A stretch of 14,818 bases of DNA, from contig NZ_SJDU01000014.1 of assembly GCF_005518285.1 (NCBI RefSeq), positions 1-14,818 on the forward strand, given 5' to 3'. The first letter of the stretch is position 1. Each line of letters opens with the position of its first letter. Below the pieces are notes generated by a model. The model saw only the letters and a program-made list of their open reading frames with translations. It did no database searches and had not been told where the DNA came from. Positions 7,006-14,494 of the stretch are shown piece after piece. This DNA comes from Brachyspira catarrhinii (GTDB lineage: Bacteria > Spirochaetota > Brachyspiria > Brachyspirales > Brachyspiraceae). A program made the position numbers and the translations under genes.

Positions 7006-8043
7006 ATGTTAAAAAAAATTATTGCCTTATTTTTTGCTTTCATTATTTTATTAGTTTCATTTATAGGTTGTTCTGAAAACGAAACCCAAAAAGACGGGCA
7101 GCCTCGACTCGGAATAACGATTTACAGCTATAACGATAATTTTTTGTCTTTTATGAGAAGAAATATCGAATCGATGCTAACGGGTAAAGCTTCTTTTATT
7201 ATGAACGATTCGGAAAACGACCAAGCGAAACAATACGACCAAATAGACGCGGCGATTCAAAGAAAAGTTGACGCTTTGGCTATCAATTTAGTCGACCCGA
7301 TGTCAGCGAATATGGTTATCGATAAGGCGAAAGCTTCTGGAATTCCCGTGATATTTTTTAATATAGAACCTCGATTGGAACATATTATGAGTTACGATAA
7401 AGTTTGGTATGTCGGAACGAGAAGCAGAGAATCGGGAGATATTCAGGGAGAGATGGTATTAAACGCATGGAAGTCAAATCCTAAATGGGATAAAAACGGA
7501 GACGGAAAAATTCAATATCTTTTATTAAGAGGTTTGGCGGGACATCCAGATACGGAAGGAAGAACGGAAAGAATAAAAGCGGTATTGACAAATAACGGCA
7601 TAGTTTTAGAACAGCTTGACGAACAAACCGCCAATTGGGATATTCTTCAGGCTCAAAATATAGCTAACACTTGGATAAAAAAATTTGGAGACAGTATAGA
7701 GTTTATTTTTTCAAATAACGATTCTATGGCTTTGGGCGCTTTAAAGTCCATTCAAGCGCAAGGCTATAATATAGGAAACGAAAATAAATTTATTCCAATA
7801 GTGGGAGTTGACGCTATTCCAGAAGTTATAGAAGAGATAAGAAAAGGCTCGATACTCGGAACTGTTTTACAAAGTCCTAAAGACCAAGCGAGAGCGGTTG
7901 TCGATATGGTTTTAAATGTCGCTTCGGGAAAAGATGTTTTGGACGGAACGGATTATACGCTTGACGATGTGAAAGCGGTTAGAGTTCCTTATAAAGCGAT
8001 TACGAAAGAGAATATAGAAGAGGCTTTGGAGGCTTATAATTAA
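7006..8043 (+). CDS. mglB: Galactose/glucose-type ABC transporter substrate-binding lipoprotein, paralog 1 (MglB1)
   Basis: 345 residues, periplasmic-binding-protein type 1 fold. A lipoprotein signal (MLKK, hydrophobic 5-20, SFIGC with Cys22) anchors it to the membrane. It is clearly related to E. coli MglB: YSYNDNFLSF (41-50), ALAINLVDP (90-98), AGHPDTEGRT (178-187), NWD (210-212), FSNNDSMALGA (235-245), IVGVDAIPE (265-273). Of the E. coli sugar contacts, Asp14, Phe16, Asn91, His152, Asp154, Arg158, Trp183, Asn211 and Asp236 have counterparts (D44, F46, N119, H180, D182, R186, W211, N238, D269). Asn256 is Gln289 and Lys92 is Ile120. The calcium loop DKNGDGKIQ (162-170) and its Glu232 are kept. 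It delivers sugar to MglC/MglA. Ligand may differ from paralog 2. Confidence 0.92.
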   Translation: MLKKIIALFFAFIILLVSFIGCSENETQKDGQPRLGITIYSYNDNFLSFMRRNIESMLTGKASFIMNDSENDQAKQYDQIDAAIQRKVDALAINLVDPMSANMVIDKAKASGIPVIFFNIEPRLEHIMSYDKVWYVGTRSRESGDIQGEMVLNAWKSNPKWDKNGDGKIQYLLLRGLAGHPDTEGRTERIKAVLTNNGIVLEQLDEQTANWDILQAQNIANTWIKKFGDSIEFIFSNNDSMALGALKSIQAQGYNIGNENKFIPIVGVDAIPEVIEEIRKGSILGTVLQSPKDQARAVVDMVLNVASGKDVLDGTDYTLDDVKAVRVPYKAITKENIEEALEAYN

Positions 8044-8089
8044 AATTATAATAAATACTTTATATAGAAATATAATAAAGTAGAAAAAC

Positions 8090-8117
8090 TTGATTTAAAA
8101 ATAAAAATGTATATACT
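8090..8117 (+). promoter_or_regulatory. Likely second promoter, before mglB2
   Basis: TTGATT (8090-8095) and TATACT (8112-8117) are 16 bases apart, four and five of six matches to consensus. The start would be near 8124, about 42 bases before the ATG of mglB2. The gap of 122 bases between the two binding-protein genes, with no strong terminator, lets mglB2 be read both from here and from the first promoter. Confidence 0.5.
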
Positions 8118-8165
8118 TAATAATTAGAATATTAATTAAATTTATTTTCAAGGAGAATTTAAATC

Positions 8166-9212
8166 ATGAGAAAATCTTTAATCTTTATTGTAAGCGCGAT
8201 GCTTATAATATCCTCCGTTTTGATAATGTCATGCGGAGACAATGGCGGAACTACCGTGAGCGCGGACGCGCCGACTATCGGAGTTACAATATACCGATAC
8301 GATGACAATTTTATGTCTTTCGTTAGAAGGAATATTGAAAGTCTTATTTCTGGAAACGCTCATTTGATAATGAACGATTCTCAAAACAATCAGGCTCAGC
8401 AAAACGACCAAGTGGATGTTATGCTAAACAGAGAGGCTAAAGCTTTGGCGATTAATTTGGTTGACCCTCAAGCGGCTCAAACTATAATCGATAAGGCGAA
8501 AGCGAAAGACATTCCCGTAATTTTCTTCAACAAAGAAGCGAGTCCTCAAGCTATGGCAAGCTACGATAAGACTTGGTATGTGGGAACTAAAAGCGAAGAA
8601 TCGGGCGATATGCAAGGGCAGGTTGTGGTAAATACTTGGAGAGCGAATCCTTCTTGGGACAAAAACGGAGACGGAGTCATACAGTATGTTTTGATAAAAG
8701 GCGAACCTGGACATCCCGATGCCGAAGCGAGAACATCGCATGTAACGAAATATATAACGGAAAACGGAATCAGAGTTCAAAGATTGGAAGAATTAAACGC
8801 AAATTGGGATACTGCGAGAGCGAAAGATATTGTTGACGCTTGGATGCAAAAACATGGCGATAAAATAGAATTCATATTCTCAAATAACGATTCTATGGCT
8901 TTGGGCGCTTTGCAATCCATTCAGGCTTTGGGATACAATCAAGGCGACAATAATAAATTTATTCCAATCGTGGGAGTTGACGCTATTCCAGATATGTTAA
9001 ACGAAATCAAAAAAGGCACGATTGTAGGCTCTGTTTTAAATGACGCTTTGAATCAGGCAAAAGCCGTTGTCGATTTGGCTTTGAATGTTTCGACTGGAAA
9101 AGAACCTTTGGAAGGAACGGATTGGACATTGGACGAAGTTAAAGCGGTTAGAGTTCCTTATGTTCCTATAACGATAGACAATATAGAAGTTGCAGAAAAT
9201 ACTTATAAATAA
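8166..9212 (+). CDS. mglB: Galactose/glucose-type ABC transporter substrate-binding lipoprotein, paralog 2 (MglB2)
   Basis: 348 residues with a lipoprotein signal ending LIMSC (Cys23). It is closer to E. coli MglB than paralog 1: IGVTIYRYDDNFMSFVRR (38-55) and KGEPGHPDAEART (178-190) are almost or wholly the same. All the sugar contacts I could align are present: D47, F49, N122, K123, H183, D185, R189, W214, N241, D272 and N292. The calcium loop DKNGDGVIQ (165-173) with Glu235 is intact. Binding of D-galactose and/or D-glucose is therefore well supported. It shares long stretches with paralog 1, including a 32-base identical run (8880-8911 against 7711-7742), showing tandem duplication. AAGGAG lies ten bases before the ATG. 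A terminator hairpin follows, before mglA. Confidence 0.94.
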   Translation: MRKSLIFIVSAMLIISSVLIMSCGDNGGTTVSADAPTIGVTIYRYDDNFMSFVRRNIESLISGNAHLIMNDSQNNQAQQNDQVDVMLNREAKALAINLVDPQAAQTIIDKAKAKDIPVIFFNKEASPQAMASYDKTWYVGTKSEESGDMQGQVVVNTWRANPSWDKNGDGVIQYVLIKGEPGHPDAEARTSHVTKYITENGIRVQRLEELNANWDTARAKDIVDAWMQKHGDKIEFIFSNNDSMALGALQSIQALGYNQGDNNKFIPIVGVDAIPDMLNEIKKGTIVGSVLNDALNQAKAVVDLALNVSTGKEPLEGTDWTLDEVKAVRVPYVPITIDNIEVAENTYK

Positions 9213-9227
9213 ATTCTCATAACTTTA

Positions 9228-9261
9228 GGGGGTATTAAATTCTTTAATATCCCCGTTTTTT
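9228..9261 (+). terminator. Intra-operon terminator/attenuator between mglB2 and mglA
   Basis: Twelve bases (9228-9239, starting GGGGG) pair with 9243-9254 (ending CCCC) across a TTC loop with one G-T wobble; G then six T residues follow (9255-9261). It begins 16 bases after the mglB2 stop. I found no good promoter between it and mglA (9296), so it more likely lowers than ends transcription, giving more binding protein than ATPase and permease. Confidence 0.85.
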
Positions 9262-9295
9262 ATATTATAAGTTTTAGTTGTAAGGAAAATGATTT

Positions 9296-10801
9296 ATGAG
9301 TAATGATAAAAAAGTCATTCTTGAAATGAAAAACATCTCCAAACGATTTCCCGGCGTTCAGGCTTTGGATAACGCTCAATTAACCGTTAAAGAGGGCGAA
9401 GTTGTGGCTCTTATGGGAGAAAACGGAGCGGGAAAATCAACTTTAATGAAGTGTTTATTTGGAATTTATCATAAAGACGGCGGCGAAATATTTTTGGACG
9501 GAAAAGAGGTTAATTTTACATCTCCTAAACAGGCTTTGAATAACGGCGTGGCAATGGTGCATCAGGAATTAAATCAAGTGAGGCAGAGAAGCATCGCCGA
9601 CAATATTTGGCTTGGAAAATATCCGACTAAATTGTTTATGGTTGACGAAAAAAAGATGTTTGACGCCACTAAAGAAATTTTTGATGATTTGGAAATTCCG
9701 TTAAATCCAAAAACTAAAGTAAATACTTTGTCAGTATCCGAAATGCAAATGGTTGAAATTGCAAAAGCGGTTTCCTACAATTCTAAAATATTGGTGCTTG
9801 ACGAACCTACAAGTTCTCTAACCGAAAAAGAAGTTGCAAAATTATTCAAAATCATAAGAAAACTTCAGAGTAGGGGAGTCGGTATGATTTATATCTCTCA
9901 TAAAATGGAAGAGATACTTCAAATTTCGGACGAAGTGACTATAATGCGAGACGGAAAATATGTGGCGACAACTCCGTCAAAGGATTTAACTACAGATATT
10001 ATAATCAAGCAGATGGTTGGACGAGATTTGACTAATAGATTTCCTCCAAAAACCAATGCTCCCGCGGAAAACATTTTGGAGATTAAAAATTTTACGGCTT
10101 ATTATCAGCCTTCATTAACCGATGTCAATTTTAATGTAAGAAAGGGCGAAATATTCGGAATTGCGGGATTGGTAGGAGCTAAAAGAACGGAAATACTTGA
10201 AAGCATTTTTGGTATGCGAACTTTATCGAGCGGGCAGATAGTCAAAAGAGATATGATGATAAAAAATAATACAACGAGAAAGGCTATAAAGCATGGTTTT
10301 GCGCTTGTGACAGAAGAGAGAAGACAGACGGGAATATTCGCTATGCTTTCTATTAATTTTAATTCGATTATAGCTAATATCGACAATTATAAAGGTAATT
10401 TCGGATTTTTGAATAATAAGAAAATGCATGACGACACGATGTGGGTAATAGACAGTATGCAAGTTAAAACTCCTTCGGAAAAAACTATGATACAGTCGTT
10501 ATCGGGCGGGAATCAGCAGAAAGTTATACTCGGAAGATGGCTTTTAAGCGCTCCAGATATTTTAATGCTTGACGAACCTACTCGTGGAATAGATGTCGGC
10601 GCAAAATACGATATTTATAAATTAATTATAGATTTGGCTACGGAAGGAAAAACTATTATTATGGTAAGCTCCGAGATGCCCGAATTGTTGGGAATAACGG
10701 ACAGAATAATGGTTATGAGTAACGGAAAGGTTGCGGGAATAGTCGATACGAAAGACACAAATCAGGAAGAGATAATGTCTTTGTCGGCTAAATATTTATG
10801 A
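9296..10801 (+). CDS. mglA: Sugar ABC transporter ATP-binding protein MglA (two ATPase domains)
   Basis: 501 residues with the two fused nucleotide-binding domains typical of Mgl/Rbs/Ara/Xyl importers. Domain 1: Walker [10 protein letters not shown] (41-49), Q-loop VHQE (88-91), signature region [14 protein letters not shown] (145-158; the usual LSxGxxQ is modified, as is common here), Walker [12 protein letters not shown] (165-175), switch His202. Domain 2: degenerate P-loop [10 protein letters not shown] (291-300) without the usual GKST, intact signature LSGGNQQKV (402-410) and Walker [14 protein letters not shown] (421-433). An imperfect second P-loop is normal in this family. It acts on the cytoplasmic face to drive uptake through MglC. 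AAGGA lies nine bases upstream; an ATG at 9289 is followed at once by a stop and is not the start. The 63-base gap to mglC suggests co-transcription. Confidence 0.95.
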   Translation: MSNDKKVILEMKNISKRFPGVQALDNAQLTVKEGEVVALMGENGAGKSTLMKCLFGIYHKDGGEIFLDGKEVNFTSPKQALNNGVAMVHQELNQVRQRSIADNIWLGKYPTKLFMVDEKKMFDATKEIFDDLEIPLNPKTKVNTLSVSEMQMVEIAKAVSYNSKILVLDEPTSSLTEKEVAKLFKIIRKLQSRGVGMIYISHKMEEILQISDEVTIMRDGKYVATTPSKDLTTDIIIKQMVGRDLTNRFPPKTNAPAENILEIKNFTAYYQPSLTDVNFNVRKGEIFGIAGLVGAKRTEILESIFGMRTLSSGQIVKRDMMIKNNTTRKAIKHGFALVTEERRQTGIFAMLSINFNSIIANIDNYKGNFGFLNNKKMHDDTMWVIDSMQVKTPSEKTMIQSLSGGNQQKVILGRWLLSAPDILMLDEPTRGIDVGAKYDIYKLIIDLATEGKTIIMVSSEMPELLGITDRIMVMSNGKVAGIVDTKDTNQEEIMSLSAKYL

Positions 10802-10864
10802 TTTAAAATTTATTTAAAATAAATTTTTTAAAATAATTAAAAAATAAAAAATAAGGAAAATATT

Positions 10865-11887
10865 ATGTCGGAAGAAAAATCTAATCTTAAAACAATCAAA
10901 ACTTTTATACTAAATAACGCGATATTTGCGGCTTTGCTTATAATATTAATCGGTATTATAATCAAAGAGCCTTCGTTTTTCAGGTTAAGCAATTTTTTAA
11001 ATATATTCGCTCAAGCCTCGACTCGTATGATTATCGCGGTTGGAATCGGAACTTTGCTCGTCACTCAGGGAAACGACCTCGGAGCGGGCAGAGCGGTTGG
11101 ACTTGCGGCAGTGGTGAGTGCGTCTTTGTTGCAATCGCTCGACAATCCGACAAGAATGTATCCTAATTTGCCTTTGCTTCCCGTTATTCTTCCAATACTT
11201 TTGGTTATGATTATACTTATGGTTTTCGGGCTTATAAACGGAATAATAATTTCAAAATTGTATGTGACGCCTTTTATTGCCACTTTGGGAATGCAGCTTA
11301 TTCTTTACGGAGTGACAAGCACTTATTTTGACAGACCTCCTTACGGCGCGCAACCAATAGGCGGACTCGACCCGAGATTTACGAATTTGGCTCAAGGCGG
11401 AATAAGAATCGGAAACTATACGATTTCATATTTGATAATATTTGCCGTGATAATAACTCTTATAATGTGGGTTATTTGGAATAAAACGAAACTTGGAAAA
11501 AATATTTTTGCAGTCGGTGGAAATCCAGAAGCCGCCGCGGTATCGGGCGTGAATATTCCTCTAACTTTAATGATTGTCTACACTATGGCGGGCGCGTTAT
11601 ACGGAATAGCTGGCTCTTTGGAAGTTGCGCGTGTGGGTTCGGCTACAAACAATTTGGGAAACGGCTACGAACTTGACGCTATTGCCGCATGCGTTGTCGG
11701 AGGCGTTTCATTTTCTGGCGGAATAGGTTCTATTTTGGGAATAGTTTCGGGCGTTTTAATATTTCAGGTTATAAACTACGGCATGTCATTTGTCGGCATC
11801 TCTCCTTATATGCAATATATAATCAAAGGAGCGATAATAATAGCCGCAGTCGCAGTCGACACTCAAAAATACTTGAAAAAGGTTTGA
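10865..11887 (+). CDS. mglC: Sugar ABC transporter permease MglC
   Basis: 340 residues, the usual size for the MglC/RbsC permease family (BPD_transp_2). Many hydrophobic segments are visible (about 17-34, 55-90, 105-130, 135-152, 186-206, 232-250, 270-302, 310-332). Family landmarks include RMIIAVGIGTLLVTQGNDLG (54-73), FGLINGIIISKLYVTPFIATLG (121-142, the conserved TPFIxTLG), the ATPase-contact loop GKNIFAVGGNPEAAAVSGV (211-229) and AIAACVVGGVSFSGGIGSILG (272-292). It forms the membrane channel, probably as a dimer, with MglA on the inside and MglB lipoproteins outside. AAGGA lies seven bases before the ATG. It is followed after six bases by a small membrane-protein gene, without a terminator. 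Confidence 0.95.
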   Translation: MSEEKSNLKTIKTFILNNAIFAALLIILIGIIIKEPSFFRLSNFLNIFAQASTRMIIAVGIGTLLVTQGNDLGAGRAVGLAAVVSASLLQSLDNPTRMYPNLPLLPVILPILLVMIILMVFGLINGIIISKLYVTPFIATLGMQLILYGVTSTYFDRPPYGAQPIGGLDPRFTNLAQGGIRIGNYTISYLIIFAVIITLIMWVIWNKTKLGKNIFAVGGNPEAAAVSGVNIPLTLMIVYTMAGALYGIAGSLEVARVGSATNNLGNGYELDAIAACVVGGVSFSGGIGSILGIVSGVLIFQVINYGMSFVGISPYMQYIIKGAIIIAAVAVDTQKYLKKV

Positions 11888-11893
11888 TTATTT

Positions 11894-12031
11894 ATGACGG
11901 AAGATAACGGCCCTTTTAATAGAGAATTTAACAAGCGAGAAACCAGTAGAAGAACTATAAAATCTTGGCTATTTTTAGGTTTGATTTTTCTTATATTCGT
12001 TATTGTAGAGTTGATATATAGATTTGGATAA
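11894..12031 (+). CDS. Small single-span membrane protein (45 residues)
   Basis: An ATG six bases after the mglC stop opens a 45-residue frame ending in TAA at 12029-12031. The protein has a polar, charged N-terminus (about 1-24, net basic at RETSRRTIK) and one hydrophobic segment, WLFLGLIFLIFVIVELIY (25-42), then RFG. By the positive-inside rule the N-terminus would be cytoplasmic. An AAGG sits about 12 bases upstream, inside the mglC end, which is far for an initiator and suggests coupling to mglC. The position and sensible composition argue for a real gene. It may be an accessory subunit or regulator of the transporter, but no family is recognised. Confidence 0.6.
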   Translation: MTEDNGPFNREFNKRETSRRTIKSWLFLGLIFLIFVIVELIYRFG

Positions 12032-12055
12032 ATTATTTTAATTAAGGCGATATTA

Positions 12056-14476
12056 ATGTTGGATTTTGATTTTTCATTATTGGACGATAAGGATTTTAAA
12101 GAGGATTCGGTTCGAGAAGATATAATAGCTCCTTTATTAAAAGAATTGGGATTTGAAAGCAAAAAATCGCAGGAAGGATTAACTCTCAAACGTTCGGTTG
12201 CCTTAAATAGCGATACCATTTTGGGTTCTAATAAATCTATAAAAGCGAAAGATTTGATTATTCCAGATTATGTTTTATATATAGATGGCAAACCCCAATG
12301 CGTATTGGACGCTAAAAAACCTGATGTTAATATAAGATATAAAACAAAAAGCGAGAGACAAGCCTTTTATTATGCAAGCAATCCTAAAATGAAAGCTCCT
12401 TTTTACGCTTTATGTAATGGCAGAAGTTTAATATTATATCAAACTTCAAGCCAAGAATTAATATTAGAGATAGATTTGGAGAATGAATTAGACGATAAAT
12501 TTTATATATTAAGAAAATATATTATTACTCCTATAGAAGATTTAAAACAATATAATAACCCAAAAAATCCTAAAAAACCTGACGAATGGTATCTTCGTAG
12601 AAAATTGCCAAGACCTATCGAGAAACCTCAAAAACAGTCCGAGTCTAGATATTATGGATGTATGGCTTATTTTACTCGTCAAAGTTGGGATATTGTTACT
12701 CAAAATATTAAAAATTTTACGGGAGAAAAAGATATAGTTTTTGACCCTTTCGGCGGAACGGGAGTAACGGCAATCGAAGCTATGATGAATAATCGCTTGG
12801 GAATTCATACGGATTTAAATCCTCTTTCCATATTTATGACAAAGGCTTTGACTTCAAAAGTCGATTTGGGCGATTTATACGATTTGGGCGAAGATATTTT
12901 AAGCGAATTTGAAAAATTAAGACCTAAAAACGAAAAAGAAGCGAAAGCGATATTAAAAAACGCTAAATATTTTCCAAACGCTATAGATAGAGAATTTGGC
13001 GAAACGGCAAGCGTAAAAAAGCAGGAAGAAATATTATGGATACCGAAAGACGAGATTTTGCCGAAAGGAAGCGATGTCGAAACCGTATTAAAATTATTTT
13101 CGCCTATTCAATTATCGGAGTTGGCTATTTTAAGAAAACTTATAATAAGAAAAACCACTAAAAAAAGAGAAATGCGATATTCTTTACTTTTGGCTTTTTA
13201 TAATACGATTACTTTAATTAATTTAACATATCATAATACGCCAAGCGGAGGACCCGCTTCAGCCGTCATTCGATATTATAGATATAGAATTGCGCCAAAA
13301 CCAGATTTTTTAGATACTGCAAAGGTTTATAGACAAAAATTAAAAAGAGTTATAAAAGGCAAGCAAGAACTTGATTCTTCCTCTCATTATTTTTATAAAA
13401 CTTATTTTGAGCCATTAAGCGAAACGATTAAAAATTTTAAAGGTTCTATGATTTCCCAAAGAGACGATTTGAATAATGTCGGAACAAAAGAAAATGTTAT
13501 AAACGGAGAGAAATTTTTTCAAGCGGACGCTACAAATCTTAAAGAGATTAACGATAAAAGCATAGATTATATTTATACCGACCCGCCTTACGGGGCTAAA
13601 ATTCCATATTTGGATTTAAGCGCTATGTGGAACGCTTGGCTCGATTTTCCTGTAGATAAAAGTTTGAAAGAAAAAGAATGCATAGAAAAAGGAAGTTTGA
13701 ATAAAAGCAGAGACGAATATTATACTTTAATGAAAGAAAGCCTTAAAGAAATGTATAGAGTTTTGAAATTTAATCGTTGGTTAAGTTTCGTGTTTCAACA
13801 TCAAGACCCGAAACTTTGGCAACTTTTGGTTGACGCCGCCGAAGAAGTAGGTTTTGAATATGCGGGAAGCGTTAGACAAAATAACGGACAAACTACATTT
13901 AAGAAGAGACAAAATCCTTTTTCCGTATTAAGCGGACAATTAATTTTGCATTTTAAGAAAGTAGATAATCCGAAAACGAGAGCGAGAGAGGTTTTGGGAG
14001 ATTTAAGCTACGATTTGGTTTTAAATGATATTGAAGCTACGATAGTTAAATATAACGGAGCTACAATCGAAGAGCTTTACGGAGATTTGACAAAAAGAGG
14101 ATTGGAAAACGGATATTTGCATCTTTTGGCAAAAATGGGAGATAATTTTTTAATTTTCGTCAATCAAAATTTTGAATATAATATGCAAGATAAAAAATAT
14201 AGAATTAAATCGGGAACTAAATTCAAAGGTTCTTCCGTTCCGCTTGAAGATAGGACGAGATATTTTATAGTTTCTTATCTTGGAAGATGCGAAATCGAGG
14301 GAAGAAAAGCGATTTTTGACGAGATTTGCCTTGAAGTCATACCTTTATTGAAAAACGGAGTGACGCCAGACGATAGATTTATTAAAGAAATTTTGGAAGA
14401 AGTCGCCACTTTAAATAAAAAAACTGGCGGTTGGAAATTGAAAACGAGCGAACCAAAATTATTTGACGATATTTAG
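12056..14476 (+). CDS. Restriction-modification fusion: HsdR_N-like nuclease plus DPPY DNA methyltransferase
   Basis: 806 residues. Residues 15-145 resemble the N-terminal nuclease domain of type I HsdR: SVREDIIAPLLKELGF (18-33), then PDYVLYIDGKPQCVLDAKKP (70-89), a PD-(D/E)XK core with D71, D85 and K87, then RQAFYYASN (101-109), the Q-containing helix. Residues 200-635 form an amino-methyltransferase: YFTRQSW (205-211), AdoMet motif I FDPFGGTGVTAIEA (229-242), motif II-like HTDLNPLSIF (251-260), catalytic motif IV YTDPPYGAKIPYLDLS (507-522) and SVRQNNGQTTFKKR (605-618). The order I then IV, about 275 residues apart, leaves room for a target-recognition region between. DPPY suggests N6-adenine. 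Residues 640-806 are unassigned. No helicase is present. AAGG lies before the ATG (12044-12047). It is 24 bases after the small membrane gene and 18 before a second methyltransferase. Confidence 0.82.
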   Translation: MLDFDFSLLDDKDFKEDSVREDIIAPLLKELGFESKKSQEGLTLKRSVALNSDTILGSNKSIKAKDLIIPDYVLYIDGKPQCVLDAKKPDVNIRYKTKSERQAFYYASNPKMKAPFYALCNGRSLILYQTSSQELILEIDLENELDDKFYILRKYIITPIEDLKQYNNPKNPKKPDEWYLRRKLPRPIEKPQKQSESRYYGCMAYFTRQSWDIVTQNIKNFTGEKDIVFDPFGGTGVTAIEAMMNNRLGIHTDLNPLSIFMTKALTSKVDLGDLYDLGEDILSEFEKLRPKNEKEAKAILKNAKYFPNAIDREFGETASVKKQEEILWIPKDEILPKGSDVETVLKLFSPIQLSELAILRKLIIRKTTKKREMRYSLLLAFYNTITLINLTYHNTPSGGPASAVIRYYRYRIAPKPDFLDTAKVYRQKLKRVIKGKQELDSSSHYFYKTYFEPLSETIKNFKGSMISQRDDLNNVGTKENVINGEKFFQADATNLKEINDKSIDYIYTDPPYGAKIPYLDLSAMWNAWLDFPVDKSLKEKECIEKGSLNKSRDEYYTLMKESLKEMYRVLKFNRWLSFVFQHQDPKLWQLLVDAAEEVGFEYAGSVRQNNGQTTFKKRQNPFSVLSGQLILHFKKVDNPKTRAREVLGDLSYDLVLNDIEATIVKYNGATIEELYGDLTKRGLENGYLHLLAKMGDNFLIFVNQNFEYNMQDKKYRIKSGTKFKGSSVPLEDRTRYFIVSYLGRCEIEGRKAIFDEICLEVIPLLKNGVTPDDRFIKEILEEVATLNKKTGGWKLKTSEPKLFDDI

Positions 14477-14494
14477 AAAATTATAAAAAAATTC

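Noticed and set aside
10154..10200. Degenerate second P-loop of MglA as evidence of a broken gene
   Set aside because: Loss of the consensus GKST in the second ATPase domain is the normal state of this sugar transporter family.
10806..10829. AT-only inverted repeat after mglA as a terminator
   Set aside because: The stem is entirely A-T with a one- to three-base loop, expected by chance in this composition; mglA and mglC are a family pair normally co-transcribed.
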